This document shows, piece after piece, positions 20,483 through 28,954 of a stretch of DNA of 64,000 nt. Source of the stretch: VRUE01 sp963714155 (GTDB lineage Bacteria > Actinomycetota > Thermoleophilia > Solirubrobacterales > 70-9). The notes beneath the pieces are model-generated. The model searched no databases, was not told the origin of the DNA, and worked only from the letters and a program-made list of their open reading frames with translations. The translations under genes were made by a program, and so were the position numbers. The DNA is taken from contig OY970236.1 of the NCBI GenBank assembly GCA_963714155.1, forward strand, positions 620,001 through 684,000, in the 5' to 3' direction. How positions within the stretch are numbered: position 1 is the stretch's first letter; each line of letters begins with the position of its first letter.

Positions 20483-21823
20483 TTACTTCTCCAGCAGCGC
20501 CACGCACTCGATGTGCGGGGTCTGGGGGAACATGTCGACCGGCTTGACCCGGCTCAGCTTGTAGCCGGCCTCGACCATCTGGGCGGCGTTGGGGGCCAGG
20601 GTGGTTGGGTTGCAGGAGACGTAGACGATTTTCTTCGCCTCGCACTCGAGCACGCGGCGGACGATCTTCTGCGAGAGGCCGGCGCGGGGCGGGTCGATGA
20701 CGACGACATCCGGCTTGCCGGCTTTCTCGATCAGCGGGCGCACCCCCGTGCGGGCGCTGCCGGCCATGAAGTGGGCGTTCTCGATCTTGTTCTGCTCGGC
20801 GTTGCGCTCGGCGTCCGTGATTGCCTCGGGAACGATCTCGAGGCCCCAGACCTCGCCCGCCCGCTTCGCCATCGTCAACCCGATCGTGCCGATCCCGCAG
20901 TAGAGGTCGAAGACTCGCTCGTTGCCACTGAGGCCGGCGAACTCGGCGGCGACTGAGTAGAGCCGCTCGGCCATCTCGGTATTGGTCTGGAAGAAGGCGC
21001 CGTGGGACATCTCCAGCTTCAGGTCGAAGAGCTCCTCGCGCAGGCGTTCCTCTCCAAGTGCGCCCGTCGGCCCGTCGGTGCCGCCCGAATCCCCCTCGAT
21101 CGCCGTGTGCAGATCGACGGGGGGTTTGGGAAAGCGCGCCGCCGAGGTCACCAGGCGGGTCTGGATCTGACCGGTGCGCCAGCCCTCGCGCACGATCAGG
21201 TTGCGCAACACACCGGTCCGCTCGCGGCCGTCGTAGGCGGGTACCGATTCCAACTGGGCCCACTCGCGGACCGCGTTGCGGGCCGCGTTGCCGCGCTCGG
21301 AGGCAAGCTGGCAGTCGTCGACGTCGACGATCAGGTCCCAGCGACCACGGGCGTGGAAGCCGAGGATCGGCTCGCCGTCGCGCTCGCCGAAGGAGTACTC
21401 GAGCTTGTTGCGGTAGCGCCACTGTTCGAGCGCCGGCTCGATCGGTTCCAGCTCGAAGCCGTCGAGCTCGCCGATCCGCCGCAGCGCCTCATTGACCTGG
21501 GCGCTCTTCTCGGCAAGCTGGCGCTCGTAGGGAAGGCCCTGCCAGGGCGCGCCGGGGCAGGGCTCGCCGTCGTGGCTGCAGCGATCGGCAATGCGATCGG
21601 CACCGGAGCTCAGCAACTCAACGGTGCGCGCCTCGGCGAAGCGCTTCTTCGCTTTCGTGATCTCAACCCGCACCCGATCGCCGGGCAGCGCGCCGGCGAC
21701 GAAGACGACCAGCCCATCCGTCCGCGCGACCCCGCGCCCGCCGAAGGCGAGCGAGTCGATCTCCACCTCAAGCTGCTCGCCTCGGTGACGGCGGGCCGGT
21801 GCCTCACCGGTGGCTTGCTCCAC
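20483..21823 (-). CDS. TrmA/RlmD-family RNA 5-methyluridine methyltransferase
   Basis: 446 residues. It methylates C5 of a uridine in rRNA or tRNA using SAM. N-terminal TRAM domain (IDSLAFGGRGVARTDG), central domain, then the Rossmann methyltransferase with VFDLYCGIGTIGLTMAK, VVVIDPPRAGLSQ and the catalytic-Cys motif YVSCNPTTLAPN. In the N-terminal iron-sulphur region I see CSHDGEPCPGAPW, so the last Cys of the usual C-x5-CxxC group seems replaced. GTG start 21823 overlaps the previous stop by one base (TAGTG). Exact target RNA position cannot be assigned. Confidence 0.92.
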   Translation of the reverse strand: MEQATGEAPARRHRGEQLEVEIDSLAFGGRGVARTDGLVVFVAGALPGDRVRVEITKAKKRFAEARTVELLSSGADRIADRCSHDGEPCPGAPWQGLPYERQLAEKSAQVNEALRRIGELDGFELEPIEPALEQWRYRNKLEYSFGERDGEPILGFHARGRWDLIVDVDDCQLASERGNAARNAVREWAQLESVPAYDGRERTGVLRNLIVREGWRTGQIQTRLVTSAARFPKPPVDLHTAIEGDSGGTDGPTGALGEERLREELFDLKLEMSHGAFFQTNTEMAERLYSVAAEFAGLSGNERVFDLYCGIGTIGLTMAKRAGEVWGLEIVPEAITDAERNAEQNKIENAHFMAGSARTGVRPLIEKAGKPDVVVIDPPRAGLSQKIVRRVLECEAKKIVYVSCNPTTLAPNAAQMVEAGYKLSRVKPVDMFPQTPHIECVALLEK

Positions 21824-22269
21824 TAGGGCAGTTTCTTACGGGCGCGTCGTGCTGCCTGCGTCGCCTGTTTACGCACCGGCTCGGCTCGGCCGCCGACCTC
21901 GCGCCGCGCCTGTTTGACCAGTCGCTCGAGTTCCTTGAGCATCGAATCGGTCTGGCGGCGGCCCTTTTTGACCAGTTCGGAAAGCATTTTCTCGGCGTCG
22001 CTGCGGGTCATCCGGCCGCGTTTGACCGCGTCGTCGACGACCTCCTGCAGGCGGTCCCGGCTCAACGTGACGCTGCGCTCGAGGCTGTCGCGGAACTGCT
22101 CGACGCTCTTGTCGAGCCCCGTGGTCGCACCTTTGCTTGCCGGTTTTTTTGTTTTAGCCCCTTTTGCTTTAGCTTTTTTTGCAGTTGTTTTTTTTGACGC
22201 GGGTTTGGCACGCGCGCCGGCTTTTGCTTTTTTCGTCGCTTTGCCGGTTGTTGATTTTTTCGCGGCCAT
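21823..22269 (-). CDS. Lys-rich histone-like phasin-family protein
   Basis: 148 residues. The first 50 are almost only Lys, Ala, Thr, Gly and Ser in AKKA-type repeats, like the tail of histone H1 or mycobacterial HupB. The rest is a long amphipathic helix pair (VEQFRDSLERSVTLSRDRLQ, MTRSDAEKMLSELVKKGRRQ) resembling polyhydroxyalkanoate granule-associated phasins. A DNA- or granule-binding role is inference. Lysines in the tail are often AAA, unusual here, giving runs of up to eight A on the coding strand (T-runs at 22144-22190). ATG 22267-22269 is the only sensible start. Confidence 0.75.
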   Translation of the reverse strand: MAAKKSTTGKATKKAKAGARAKPASKKTTAKKAKAKGAKTKKPASKGATTGLDKSVEQFRDSLERSVTLSRDRLQEVVDDAVKRGRMTRSDAEKMLSELVKKGRRQTDSMLKELERLVKQARREVGGRAEPVRKQATQAARRARKKLP

Positions 22270-22339
22270 TCCGTCTCGCCTCCTGGTCGTTTGGACGGGG
22301 TGTTCCCGCCTGACTATCGCACTCCTGCTGCTCGGGAGG

Positions 22340-23215
22340 CTATGGGCTACCCGTTTTGAAGCGAGCCTGGACCGGGGCGTGGTCGGAGAGGCGGAGTTGC
22401 AGGCCGTGATCGGAGAGCTCGCGTTGCTCTGGTGGCCATGGTGTGGGGGCCTCAACGGCATCGAGCCCGCGGGTGAGTAGATGATCGATTGCCTTCGGGT
22501 GGGTGGGGCCGCTGAAGCCGAAGCGCGTCCGCAGGACCTCGAACGCCGCGGGATCCTCGGCAGGGCGCAGGTTGAGGTCTCCGCCGAAGAGCAGTGGCGA
22601 GTCGCCGGCCCACTCGACCGCCGCCTCGACCGCCCGCAGGACGTCCGCGGTGGCCAGCTCGGGCCTGTCGTTGGTGGCGTGCAGGTTGGCAACGCAGAGT
22701 TCAACGCCGTCGCCAATCGCGATGCGAGTAAACGCCATCGCCCGTCGCTCCGGCCGCCCGGTGTGGATCGCCAGCTCACGCCGCTCCACGATCCCGCCGT
22801 TGCGGTGCGCCTTATGCTCGCCCTCGGTGCTTAGAGCGCACCGGAACGGAGATCGCACCAGGGTCAGGTTCGAGCCGCCCTCGCCGGAGGCGATCAGATC
22901 GGGGTTGCGGCGGGCGATGAAGGTGCGCAGGGCGCCGAATGAGTTGCGCGAGGTGAGGGCCCGGTGCGCCTTGGCGCCGCAGGCTTCGGCAAGCGGCGTC
23001 GCAAAGCGCGGCGGGCACTCCTGCAAGAGCGCGACGTCCCACTCGGCGGCGGCGAGCAGCTTGGCGAACTCGGCGACCAGCTCGCGGTTGACCTGTACGT
23101 GGGTCCCATTCCGCTCCGCGATCCCCAGCAATCGCGAGCGCCAGGTGAAGAGGGCGGGGTCAGGTGGGAAGTCGCGGCCGTGGAAGAGGTTCCAGCTGAC
23201 GGCGGTGAATTCCAC
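22340..23215 (-). CDS. Endonuclease/exonuclease/phosphatase-family protein carrying an in-frame palindromic insert
   Basis: 291 residues, EEP fold: AVSWNLFHGRDFPPD, WDVALLQECPP with the metal Glu, CVANLHATND, LFGGDLNLRP, and LSDHAPVQARF at the end with Asp-His. No signal peptide. Around residue 126 the sequence runs LTLVRSP then RCALSTEGEHKAHRN then GGIVERRELAIH. The middle block is the translation of palindromic element 22800-22846 and has no counterpart in the fold, so it looks like a tolerated insertion. GTG start at 23213-23215; only 18 bases separate it from the divergent argF start. Substrate unknown. Confidence 0.82.
   Translation of the reverse strand: MEFTAVSWNLFHGRDFPPDPALFTWRSRLLGIAERNGTHVQVNRELVAEFAKLLAAAEWDVALLQECPPRFATPLAEACGAKAHRALTSRNSFGALRTFIARRNPDLIASGEGGSNLTLVRSPFRCALSTEGEHKAHRNGGIVERRELAIHTGRPERRAMAFTRIAIGDGVELCVANLHATNDRPELATADVLRAVEAAVEWAGDSPLLFGGDLNLRPAEDPAAFEVLRTRFGFSGPTHPKAIDHLLTRGLDAVEAPTPWPPEQRELSDHGLQLRLSDHAPVQARFKTGSP
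22800..22846. repeat. RCAF-type 47-bp palindromic element, copy 2, inside a coding region
   Basis: Arms TTGCGGTGCGC (22800-22810) and GCGCACCGGAA (22836-22846) pair with one mismatch around a 25-nt spacer, exactly the architecture of copy 1 at 6732. It is read in frame on the minus strand as FRCALSTEGEHKAHRNG within the EEP-family gene, without introducing a stop. Confidence 0.88.
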
Positions 23216-23233
23216 CGCCGTAGTATCCGCTGC

Positions 23234-24118
23234 TTGAAGCGCGACTTCCTCACAGGCGAAGAGCTGGGTGCTTTCGAGCTCGGCAAGCTGCTCGACCGCG
23301 CCGCGGCGCTGAAGGCCGGGCGTGGGGAGCGCCTCGGCGCCGACTCGCTGGCCGGGCGCAGCATCGCGCTCGTCTTCGACAAGCCCTCGACCCGCACGCG
23401 GATCTCCTTCGAGGTGGGGGTCGCCGAGCTCGGCGCCAACCCGATCATGCTGCGGGGCGGCGAGATGCAGTTGTCGCGCGGGGAGTCGGTGGCCGATACC
23501 GCCCGGGTGCTCTCGCGCTACGTCGACGCGATCGTGATCCGCTCCGGCTCGCACGAGGCGGTCGCCGAGCTCGCCGCCGGCGCCGAGGTCCCGGTCGTCA
23601 ACGCGCTCACCCCGCTGCACCACCCTTGCCAGGCGCTTGCCGACCTGCTCACCATGCGTGAGCGCCGCGGCGACCTTGCGGGGCAGCGCCTCGCCTACGT
23701 CGGCGACGGCAACAACGTCGCTCGCTCGCTGACGATCGCCGGTGAGCTGGCCGGGGTCGAGGTCGTCGTCGCTGCGCCCCCCGGCTATCAGTTGGAGGAA
23801 GGGCACGAGGCGAAGCTGACCGCCGACCCGCGCGACGCAGCGGCCGGCGCCGACGCGATCTACACCGATGTCTGGGTCAGCATGGGCGACGAGGCCGAGG
23901 CAACGCGACGGCGCGCCGATCTGGCCCCGTTCCGGATCGACGCCGACCTGCTCGCCGCTGCCAAGGACGAGGCGATCGTGCTCCACTGCCTGCCCGCCCA
24001 CCCCGGCGAGGAGATCACCGCCGAGGTGCTCTACGGGGAGCGCTCCGCCGTTTGGGATCAGGCCGAGAACCGCCTGCACGCCCAGAAGGCCCTGCTCGAG
24101 ATGCTGCTCGCCGGCTGA
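23234..24118 (+). CDS. argF: Ornithine carbamoyltransferase
   Basis: 294 residues. It makes citrulline from ornithine and carbamoyl phosphate in arginine synthesis. Motifs: KPSTRTRISFEVG (carbamoyl phosphate site), HHPCQALADLLT, VGDGNNVARSL, and the ornithine-binding HCLPAHPGEEIT. The start is a TTG at 23234 (MKRDFLTGEELGAF), matching where the family begins. There is no Shine-Dalgarno, and the divergent gene starts only 18 bases away, so a leaderless transcript is plausible. No other arginine genes are nearby; lgt follows one base after its stop. Confidence 0.95.
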   Translation: MKRDFLTGEELGAFELGKLLDRAAALKAGRGERLGADSLAGRSIALVFDKPSTRTRISFEVGVAELGANPIMLRGGEMQLSRGESVADTARVLSRYVDAIVIRSGSHEAVAELAAGAEVPVVNALTPLHHPCQALADLLTMRERRGDLAGQRLAYVGDGNNVARSLTIAGELAGVEVVVAAPPGYQLEEGHEAKLTADPRDAAAGADAIYTDVWVSMGDEAEATRRRADLAPFRIDADLLAAAKDEAIVLHCLPAHPGEEITAEVLYGERSAVWDQAENRLHAQKALLEMLLAG

Positions 24119-24119
24119 G

Positions 24120-24911
24120 ATGTACCCCGAGATCAACATCGGCCCCCTCACCCTTCAGACCTTTGGGCTGATGTTTGCGCTTGCCTTCCTCGCCGCCGGT
24201 GCCTTGATTGCCAAGCGTCTGAAGGAGATCGGCAAGCCGATTGACTGGGCCTACGAGATGGGTTTCGCCGCGCTGATTGGCGGCGTCGTCGGCTCGCGCA
24301 TCTACTTCGTCGTGCAGAACTACGACAGCGTCAAGGACGACCTGATCGGCAACCTCTTCTCCGGCTCGGGATTGGTCTGGTACGGCGGCGCGATCGGCGG
24401 CGCCCTGGCGGTGCTGGCCTGGGCCTGGTACCGCGACTTCCTCGGCTTCACCCTGCTCGACCTCGCCGCCCCGGCGCTTGCGCTCGGCTACGCGATCGGG
24501 CGTTGTGGCTGCCAGCTCTCCGGTGACGGCGACTACGGCAAGCCCTGGGATGGGCCCTGGGCGATGTCGTATCCAGATGGCACGGTGCCGACCGACCGCA
24601 CCGTTCACCCGACGCCGATCTACGAGACGCTGGCGATGGGCCTCGGCGCTTGGATCCTCTGGCAACTGCGCGACCGCTTTCGCGCCGGTGTCCTCTTCGC
24701 GATCTACCTGATCTACGCCGGGGCCGAGCGCTTCGCGGTCGAGTTCCTGCGCCGCAACAGCGAGGCCGCGCTCGGACTGACCACCGCCCAGTTCGAGAGC
24801 TTGGGAATGATGGCGATCGGGGCGGTGTGGATCCTCGCCGTGCGGCGCCGACACGGTAGCCTTGCGACCGTGTCTTCCACCGAACCGATCAGACCCGTAG
24901 CGGGGCTGTAG
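24120..24911 (+). CDS. lgt: Prolipoprotein diacylglyceryl transferase
   Basis: 263 residues, seven membrane spans. Lgt attaches diacylglycerol to the lipobox Cys of exported prolipoproteins. Seen: N-terminal MYPEINIGPLTLQTFGLMFA, GGVVGSRIYFV, SGLVWYGGAIGGALAVL (the H/Y-G-G motif) and GYAIGRCGCQLSGDGDYG, the Lgt signature region. ATG 24120 follows the argF stop with one base between. Substrate lipoproteins exist in the window (gene at 48125). Confidence 0.95.
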   Translation: MYPEINIGPLTLQTFGLMFALAFLAAGALIAKRLKEIGKPIDWAYEMGFAALIGGVVGSRIYFVVQNYDSVKDDLIGNLFSGSGLVWYGGAIGGALAVLAWAWYRDFLGFTLLDLAAPALALGYAIGRCGCQLSGDGDYGKPWDGPWAMSYPDGTVPTDRTVHPTPIYETLAMGLGAWILWQLRDRFRAGVLFAIYLIYAGAERFAVEFLRRNSEAALGLTTAQFESLGMMAIGAVWILAVRRRHGSLATVSSTEPIRPVAGL

Positions 24912-24913
24912 CT

Positions 24914-25765
24914 GTGGAAGCCCAGACGGAGGGAGCGCCGCAGGCGGCGAGTGCCGCAGAGGTTCTGGCGCAGGCAACCGAGTCGATCGCGGCGGCTGGC
25001 TGCGAGACACCGGAGTCCGACGCGAAGCATTTAGTCGCCAAGGCCCTCTCGGTACGTGTTGACGAGCTCGAGCTCGATGGCACCACAGTGGTCAGCGCCG
25101 AGGCCCGGGAGGAGATCGAACGCTACGTCGCCCGCCGCCGCGAGCGCGAGCCGCTCGAGTACATCCTCGGCAGCTGCCGCTTCCGAGAGATTGAGATCGC
25201 CGTCGACGAGCGGGTGCTGATCCCGCGGCGCGAGACCGAGTTGCTGGTTGCGATCGGAGCCGAGCTGCCCAAGGGTGCCCGCGTGCACGAGGTCGGCACC
25301 GGCTCCGGGGCGATCGCCCTGGCCCTGCTCAGCGAGCGGCCCGATCTGCGCGTCACCGCCTCCGACCTCTCGCCGGAAGCTGCTGAGAGGGCTCGCGAGA
25401 ACGCCCAGCGGCTGGGCGTGGCGCTCGAGGTCACCGTCGCCCACGGAATTCCCGATCACGTCGAGGAAGTCGATCTGCTGATCGCCAACCTTCCCTACAT
25501 AACCACCACCTCGATCGACGAGCGTTCGCCCGAGATCCGCCGCGAGCCGAAGATCGCCGTCCAGGGCGATGAGGCTGAGGGCGACAGCGGCGAGGACGGC
25601 CTCGACATCATCCGCGGCCTGATCGAGGAAACGCCGACTGGTTGGCGGATGGCGTTGGAGCACGACACCCATCACGGTCCGGCGATGCGCGAGCTGCTGC
25701 GCGAGGCCGAGACGCGCACCGACTACCGGGGCGACGAGCGGGTCACGGTCGGCCTGGCGCCATGA
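24914..25765 (+). CDS. prmC: Release factor glutamine methyltransferase PrmC
   Basis: 283 residues. PrmC methylates the Gln of the GGQ loop in RF1 and RF2. The N-terminal helical domain (to about 75) leads into REREPLEYILGSCRF and VLIPRRETELLV. Then follow SAM motif I HEVGTGSGAIALAL and ANLPYI in the position of the NPPY catalytic motif. The N-L-P-Y variant is seen in many actinobacterial PrmC proteins. GTG start 24914, two bases after the lgt stop; the end overlaps lysS as ATGA. Confidence 0.92.
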   Translation: MEAQTEGAPQAASAAEVLAQATESIAAAGCETPESDAKHLVAKALSVRVDELELDGTTVVSAEAREEIERYVARRREREPLEYILGSCRFREIEIAVDERVLIPRRETELLVAIGAELPKGARVHEVGTGSGAIALALLSERPDLRVTASDLSPEAAERARENAQRLGVALEVTVAHGIPDHVEEVDLLIANLPYITTTSIDERSPEIRREPKIAVQGDEAEGDSGEDGLDIIRGLIEETPTGWRMALEHDTHHGPAMRELLREAETRTDYRGDERVTVGLAP

Positions 25766-27273
25766 GCGAGGGAGCACCCGCGAAGGCCGAGCCTTCGCAG
25801 GGCTCAACCGAGAGCGTTCGCAGGGAGAAGCTCGAGCGGCTGCGGGCGGAAGGGATCGAGCCGTACCCTCGGGAGGGCTTCCCCGACCGCGACAAGATCT
25901 CGGCGATCCACGAGGCGCACGATCCCGAGCAACTCGAGGAGGGCAAGCAGGCCGGGTTCTCCTACCGGATCGCCGGCCGCGTGGTTGGGCGCCGTGGGCA
26001 CGGCAAGACGATCTTCCTCGACATCCGTGACCTGACCGGCTCGATTCAGGCCTACGCCCGGGTCGACGCCATTGGCGAGGAGGCCTTCGGCCGGATCGAC
26101 GCGCTCGACATCGGCGACACGGTCGGGATCGAGGGCGACCTCTACGTGACCAAGCGCGGCCAGCTGGCGCTGGCGGTGCGCGAGTGCACGATGCTGGGCA
26201 AGGCGCTGCGCGACCCGCCCGATCTCTTCCACGGCATCTCCGACCCCGAGGTCCGCTACCGCCAGCGCGAGCTCGACCTGATGGCGAACGAGGACTCGCG
26301 CAAGAACTTCGCGATGCGGGCGAAGCTGGTCGCGGCAATTCGCACCTATCTCAACGAGCGCGACTTCGTCGAGGTCGAAACGCCGATCCTGCAGACCCTC
26401 GCCGGCGGCGCGGCGGCGCGCCCGTTCAGCACCCATCACCACGCGCTCAACCGCGAACTGTTCCTGCGTACCGCGACCGAGCTCTACCTGAAGCGGGCGA
26501 TAGTCGGCGGCTTCGAGAACGTCTACGAGTTGAGCAGGTTCTTTCGCAACGAGGGCATCTCGCCCAAACACAACCCCGAGTTCACGATGCTCGAGTGGTT
26601 CCTCAGCTGCGCCGGCTACGACGGCGTGATGACCTTCGCCGAGCAGATGATCTCGACCGTGGTCGAGCAGGTGCTGGGGACGACGGTGGTCGAGCGCGGC
26701 GGTCAGAAGATCGACTTCAAGGCTCCGTGGAAGCGGATCACCCTGCGCGACGCGATCCGCGACGAGGCCGGCGTCGACATCCTCAGCGCGAGCCGCGAGG
26801 AGCTGGTCGAGTTGCTGGGGGAGGACGTCGCCCCGGACGCGGACTGGGCCTGGATCGTCGATGAGATCCAGGGCAAGCTGATCGAGCCGAAGCTGGTCCA
26901 GCCAACCTTCCTCGTCGACCTGCCGCGCGAACTATGGCCGACCGTCAAGCCAGTGCCCGAGCATCCGGATCTTTTGGGCGAGGCCTTCGACGGAGTCGTC
27001 GACGGGATGGAGATCATCGGCGGTGGCACCGATACGAACGATGCGGACATGCAGCGCGAGAACTTCGTGCGCCAGCGCCAGCGCCGCCACCCCGAGAGCG
27101 AAGAGGCGCCCTATCCAAGCGACGACGAGTTCGTGCGGGCGCTCGAGTACGGGTCGCTGCCCGCGGGTGGCTCGGGCATCGGCATCGATCGCCTGACGAT
27201 GATCCTCGCCGACGCCGAGAACCTCCGCGACGTCATCCTCTTCCCCTCGATGCGCCAGTCCCAGGAGGACTAG
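25762..27273 (+). CDS. lysS: Lysyl-tRNA synthetase, class II
   Basis: 503 residues. An N-terminal OB-fold anticodon domain (GRVVGRRGHGKTIFLDIRD) is followed by the class II core: motif 1 VEVETPILQ, motif 2 FRNEGISPKHNPEFTMLEW and motif 3 GSGIGIDRLTMIL. Full length. ATG 25762 overlaps the prmC stop (ATGA), which makes the lgt-prmC-lysS operon translationally coupled. Its last four bases overlap the convergent SDR gene. Confidence 0.97.
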   Translation: MSEGAPAKAEPSQGSTESVRREKLERLRAEGIEPYPREGFPDRDKISAIHEAHDPEQLEEGKQAGFSYRIAGRVVGRRGHGKTIFLDIRDLTGSIQAYARVDAIGEEAFGRIDALDIGDTVGIEGDLYVTKRGQLALAVRECTMLGKALRDPPDLFHGISDPEVRYRQRELDLMANEDSRKNFAMRAKLVAAIRTYLNERDFVEVETPILQTLAGGAAARPFSTHHHALNRELFLRTATELYLKRAIVGGFENVYELSRFFRNEGISPKHNPEFTMLEWFLSCAGYDGVMTFAEQMISTVVEQVLGTTVVERGGQKIDFKAPWKRITLRDAIRDEAGVDILSASREELVELLGEDVAPDADWAWIVDEIQGKLIEPKLVQPTFLVDLPRELWPTVKPVPEHPDLLGEAFDGVVDGMEIIGGGTDTNDADMQRENFVRQRQRRHPESEEAPYPSDDEFVRALEYGSLPAGGSGIGIDRLTMILADAENLRDVILFPSMRQSQED

Positions 27274-28025
27274 AGCGCCGAGTGCAGCAGGCCGCCGTCG
27301 ATGGGGATGACGGTGCCGGTGATGTAGGCGGCTCGCTCGGAGCAGAGGAAGGCGACGAGGTCGCCGTACTCCTCGGGGCGGCCGAGGCGGCCGGCGGGGA
27401 CTTCGTTGCGAGCGGCGACTTCGGCGCCCTTCAGTGAACCGTCGGCATCGGCGAGCCGTTCGGTCGCAAAGCGGCCGGTGGCGACGGTGTTGACCGTGAT
27501 CCCGTCGCCGGCGACCTCGCGCGAGAGCGTCTTGAGGAAGCCGACCGCTGCCATGCGGTGGGCGTTGGAGAGGTTGAGGCCGGGGATCGGCTCACGGTTT
27601 GAGATGGAACCGACGTTGACAATTCGTCCCCAGCCGCGCTCGCGCATATCCGGCACGATGGCGCCGGCGAGCACCCGCGGCGCGAGGACTAGGGAACGGT
27701 AGGCGGCCTCCCAGTCGTCGCGCTCGTGGTCGAGGCTGCCACCGAATGGCGGGCCGCCGGTGTTGGTGACGAGGATGCTCAGTGGCCCGAGCTTCTCCTC
27801 GACCTCAGCAGGAAGGGCGGCAATGCGATCGAGGTCCGAGGTGTCGGCGACGAATGGCGTTGCTGCCGCGCCGATCTCTGCCTTCGCTTCCTCCAGTTTC
27901 TCCAGCGAGCGACTGGCGATCGCGACCTTTGCTCCCTCGCTCGCCAGTGTCGCCGCGACCGCCCGGCCGATGCCGCGGCTGGCGCCCATCACCAGCGCGA
28001 CGCGACCCTCCAGCCCGAGGTTCAT
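27270..28025 (-). CDS. SDR-family oxidoreductase with non-classical active site
   Basis: 251 residues. The Rossmann N-terminus VALVMGASRGIGRAVA binds NAD(P). The catalytic Ser is in VNVGSISNRE, but the Tyr-x3-Lys region reads LSNAHRMAAVGFLKTL, so the usual Tyr and Lys are replaced. A subgroup annotated as 3-oxoacyl-ACP reductase homologues shows the same change, and its chemistry is uncertain. The C-terminus GTVIPIDGGLLHSAL is family-typical. It overlaps the following SDR gene by four bases (ATGA), so the two are co-expressed. Confidence 0.88.
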   Translation of the reverse strand: MNLGLEGRVALVMGASRGIGRAVAATLASEGAKVAIASRSLEKLEEAKAEIGAAATPFVADTSDLDRIAALPAEVEEKLGPLSILVTNTGGPPFGGSLDHERDDWEAAYRSLVLAPRVLAGAIVPDMRERGWGRIVNVGSISNREPIPGLNLSNAHRMAAVGFLKTLSREVAGDGITVNTVATGRFATERLADADGSLKGAEVAARNEVPAGRLGRPEEYGDLVAFLCSERAAYITGTVIPIDGGLLHSAL

Positions 28026-28939
28026 GTCTCTAGCTTGAGGCCGGTTTCGCGCTCGGAGACCTGCCAGAGCTTCTCGATCGCACGACTGTTGCCGGGGCGC
28101 AGCACCGGCTTGCGCACCGGTGGGCCGTTGGTGACGAACAGCGGCCCGTAGAACTCGCCGCTCTTGGCCTTCGGGTCGGTCGCCGCCCGTAGCTGCGAGA
28201 GCGCCCCCTCGGCGGGAGACATGCCGACGTTGCGTGCGAGGGTCAGGAAGAAGCGCTGGGAGAGGCCGCCATCGGTCTCCTCGACACTTACCGCCTGCAG
28301 CTCGGTGTTGGAGAGCCCGGGATGGGTGATCAGGCTGGCGGCGGACTTGCCGGCCTTGCTGAGCAGGCGATGCAGGCCGAGGCCGAAATGGAAATTGGCC
28401 AGCTTGGCTTGGTTGTAGGCGCGCCAGGGCCCGTAGCGGCCATCCAGGTTGGGATTCTCGGGATCGACCGCGCGGCCCATGTGGTGGGCGGAGCTGGTGA
28501 CGGTGACGATCCGCGCCGCTTGCGCCCGCAACAGGGCGGGCAGCAGCCGCGCGGTGAGGGCGAAGTGGCCGAGGTGATCGACGCCGAGCTGCATCTCGAA
28601 GCCATCGGCGGTGCGGCGCTCGGGAATGCCCATCACGCCGGCGTTGTTGATCAAGAGGTCGACGGTCTGATGCTCGGCGAGGATCCGCTCCGCCGCTTTC
28701 TGCACGGAGTCCAGCGAGCCGAGGTCGAGGGGGACCAGCGTCAGCCGCGCCTCGGGCACGCTGCCACGGATTCGCTCCATCGCCTCCGCGGCCCGCTCCT
28801 GGTTGCGCGCAGCCATCACCACGTCGGCACCGGCCGCAGCCAGCGCTCGCGCGGTCTCCAAGCCAAGCCCACCGTTGGCGCCTGTAACGACGGCCGTGCG
28901 GCCGCTCTGGTCGGGGATGTCGCTCTCGGCCCAGCTCAC
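28022..28939 (-). CDS. SDR-family oxidoreductase, retinol-dehydrogenase-like
   Basis: 305 residues. Cofactor loop TAVVTGANGGLGLETARAL, the NNAG motif in LLINNAGVMGIP, catalytic Ser in VTSSAHHM and the classical Y-x3-K in AYNQAKLANFHFGL. The length, the RNQERA segment after the second strand, and the long C-terminus are typical of the WWOX/retinol-dehydrogenase-like branch. In contrast to its neighbour, the active site is intact. GTG start at 28937-28939; coupled to the downstream SDR through an ATGA overlap. Substrate unknown. Confidence 0.88.
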   Translation of the reverse strand: MSWAESDIPDQSGRTAVVTGANGGLGLETARALAAAGADVVMAARNQERAAEAMERIRGSVPEARLTLVPLDLGSLDSVQKAAERILAEHQTVDLLINNAGVMGIPERRTADGFEMQLGVDHLGHFALTARLLPALLRAQAARIVTVTSSAHHMGRAVDPENPNLDGRYGPWRAYNQAKLANFHFGLGLHRLLSKAGKSAASLITHPGLSNTELQAVSVEETDGGLSQRFFLTLARNVGMSPAEGALSQLRAATDPKAKSGEFYGPLFVTNGPPVRKPVLRPGNSRAIEKLWQVSERETGLKLET

Positions 28940-28954
28940 AGCGTCGCTTTCAAG

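Noticed and set aside
22340..24151. 603-codon minus-strand frame spanning EEP gene and argF
   Set aside because: The argF part is antisense shadow; the EEP fold starts at GTG 23215.
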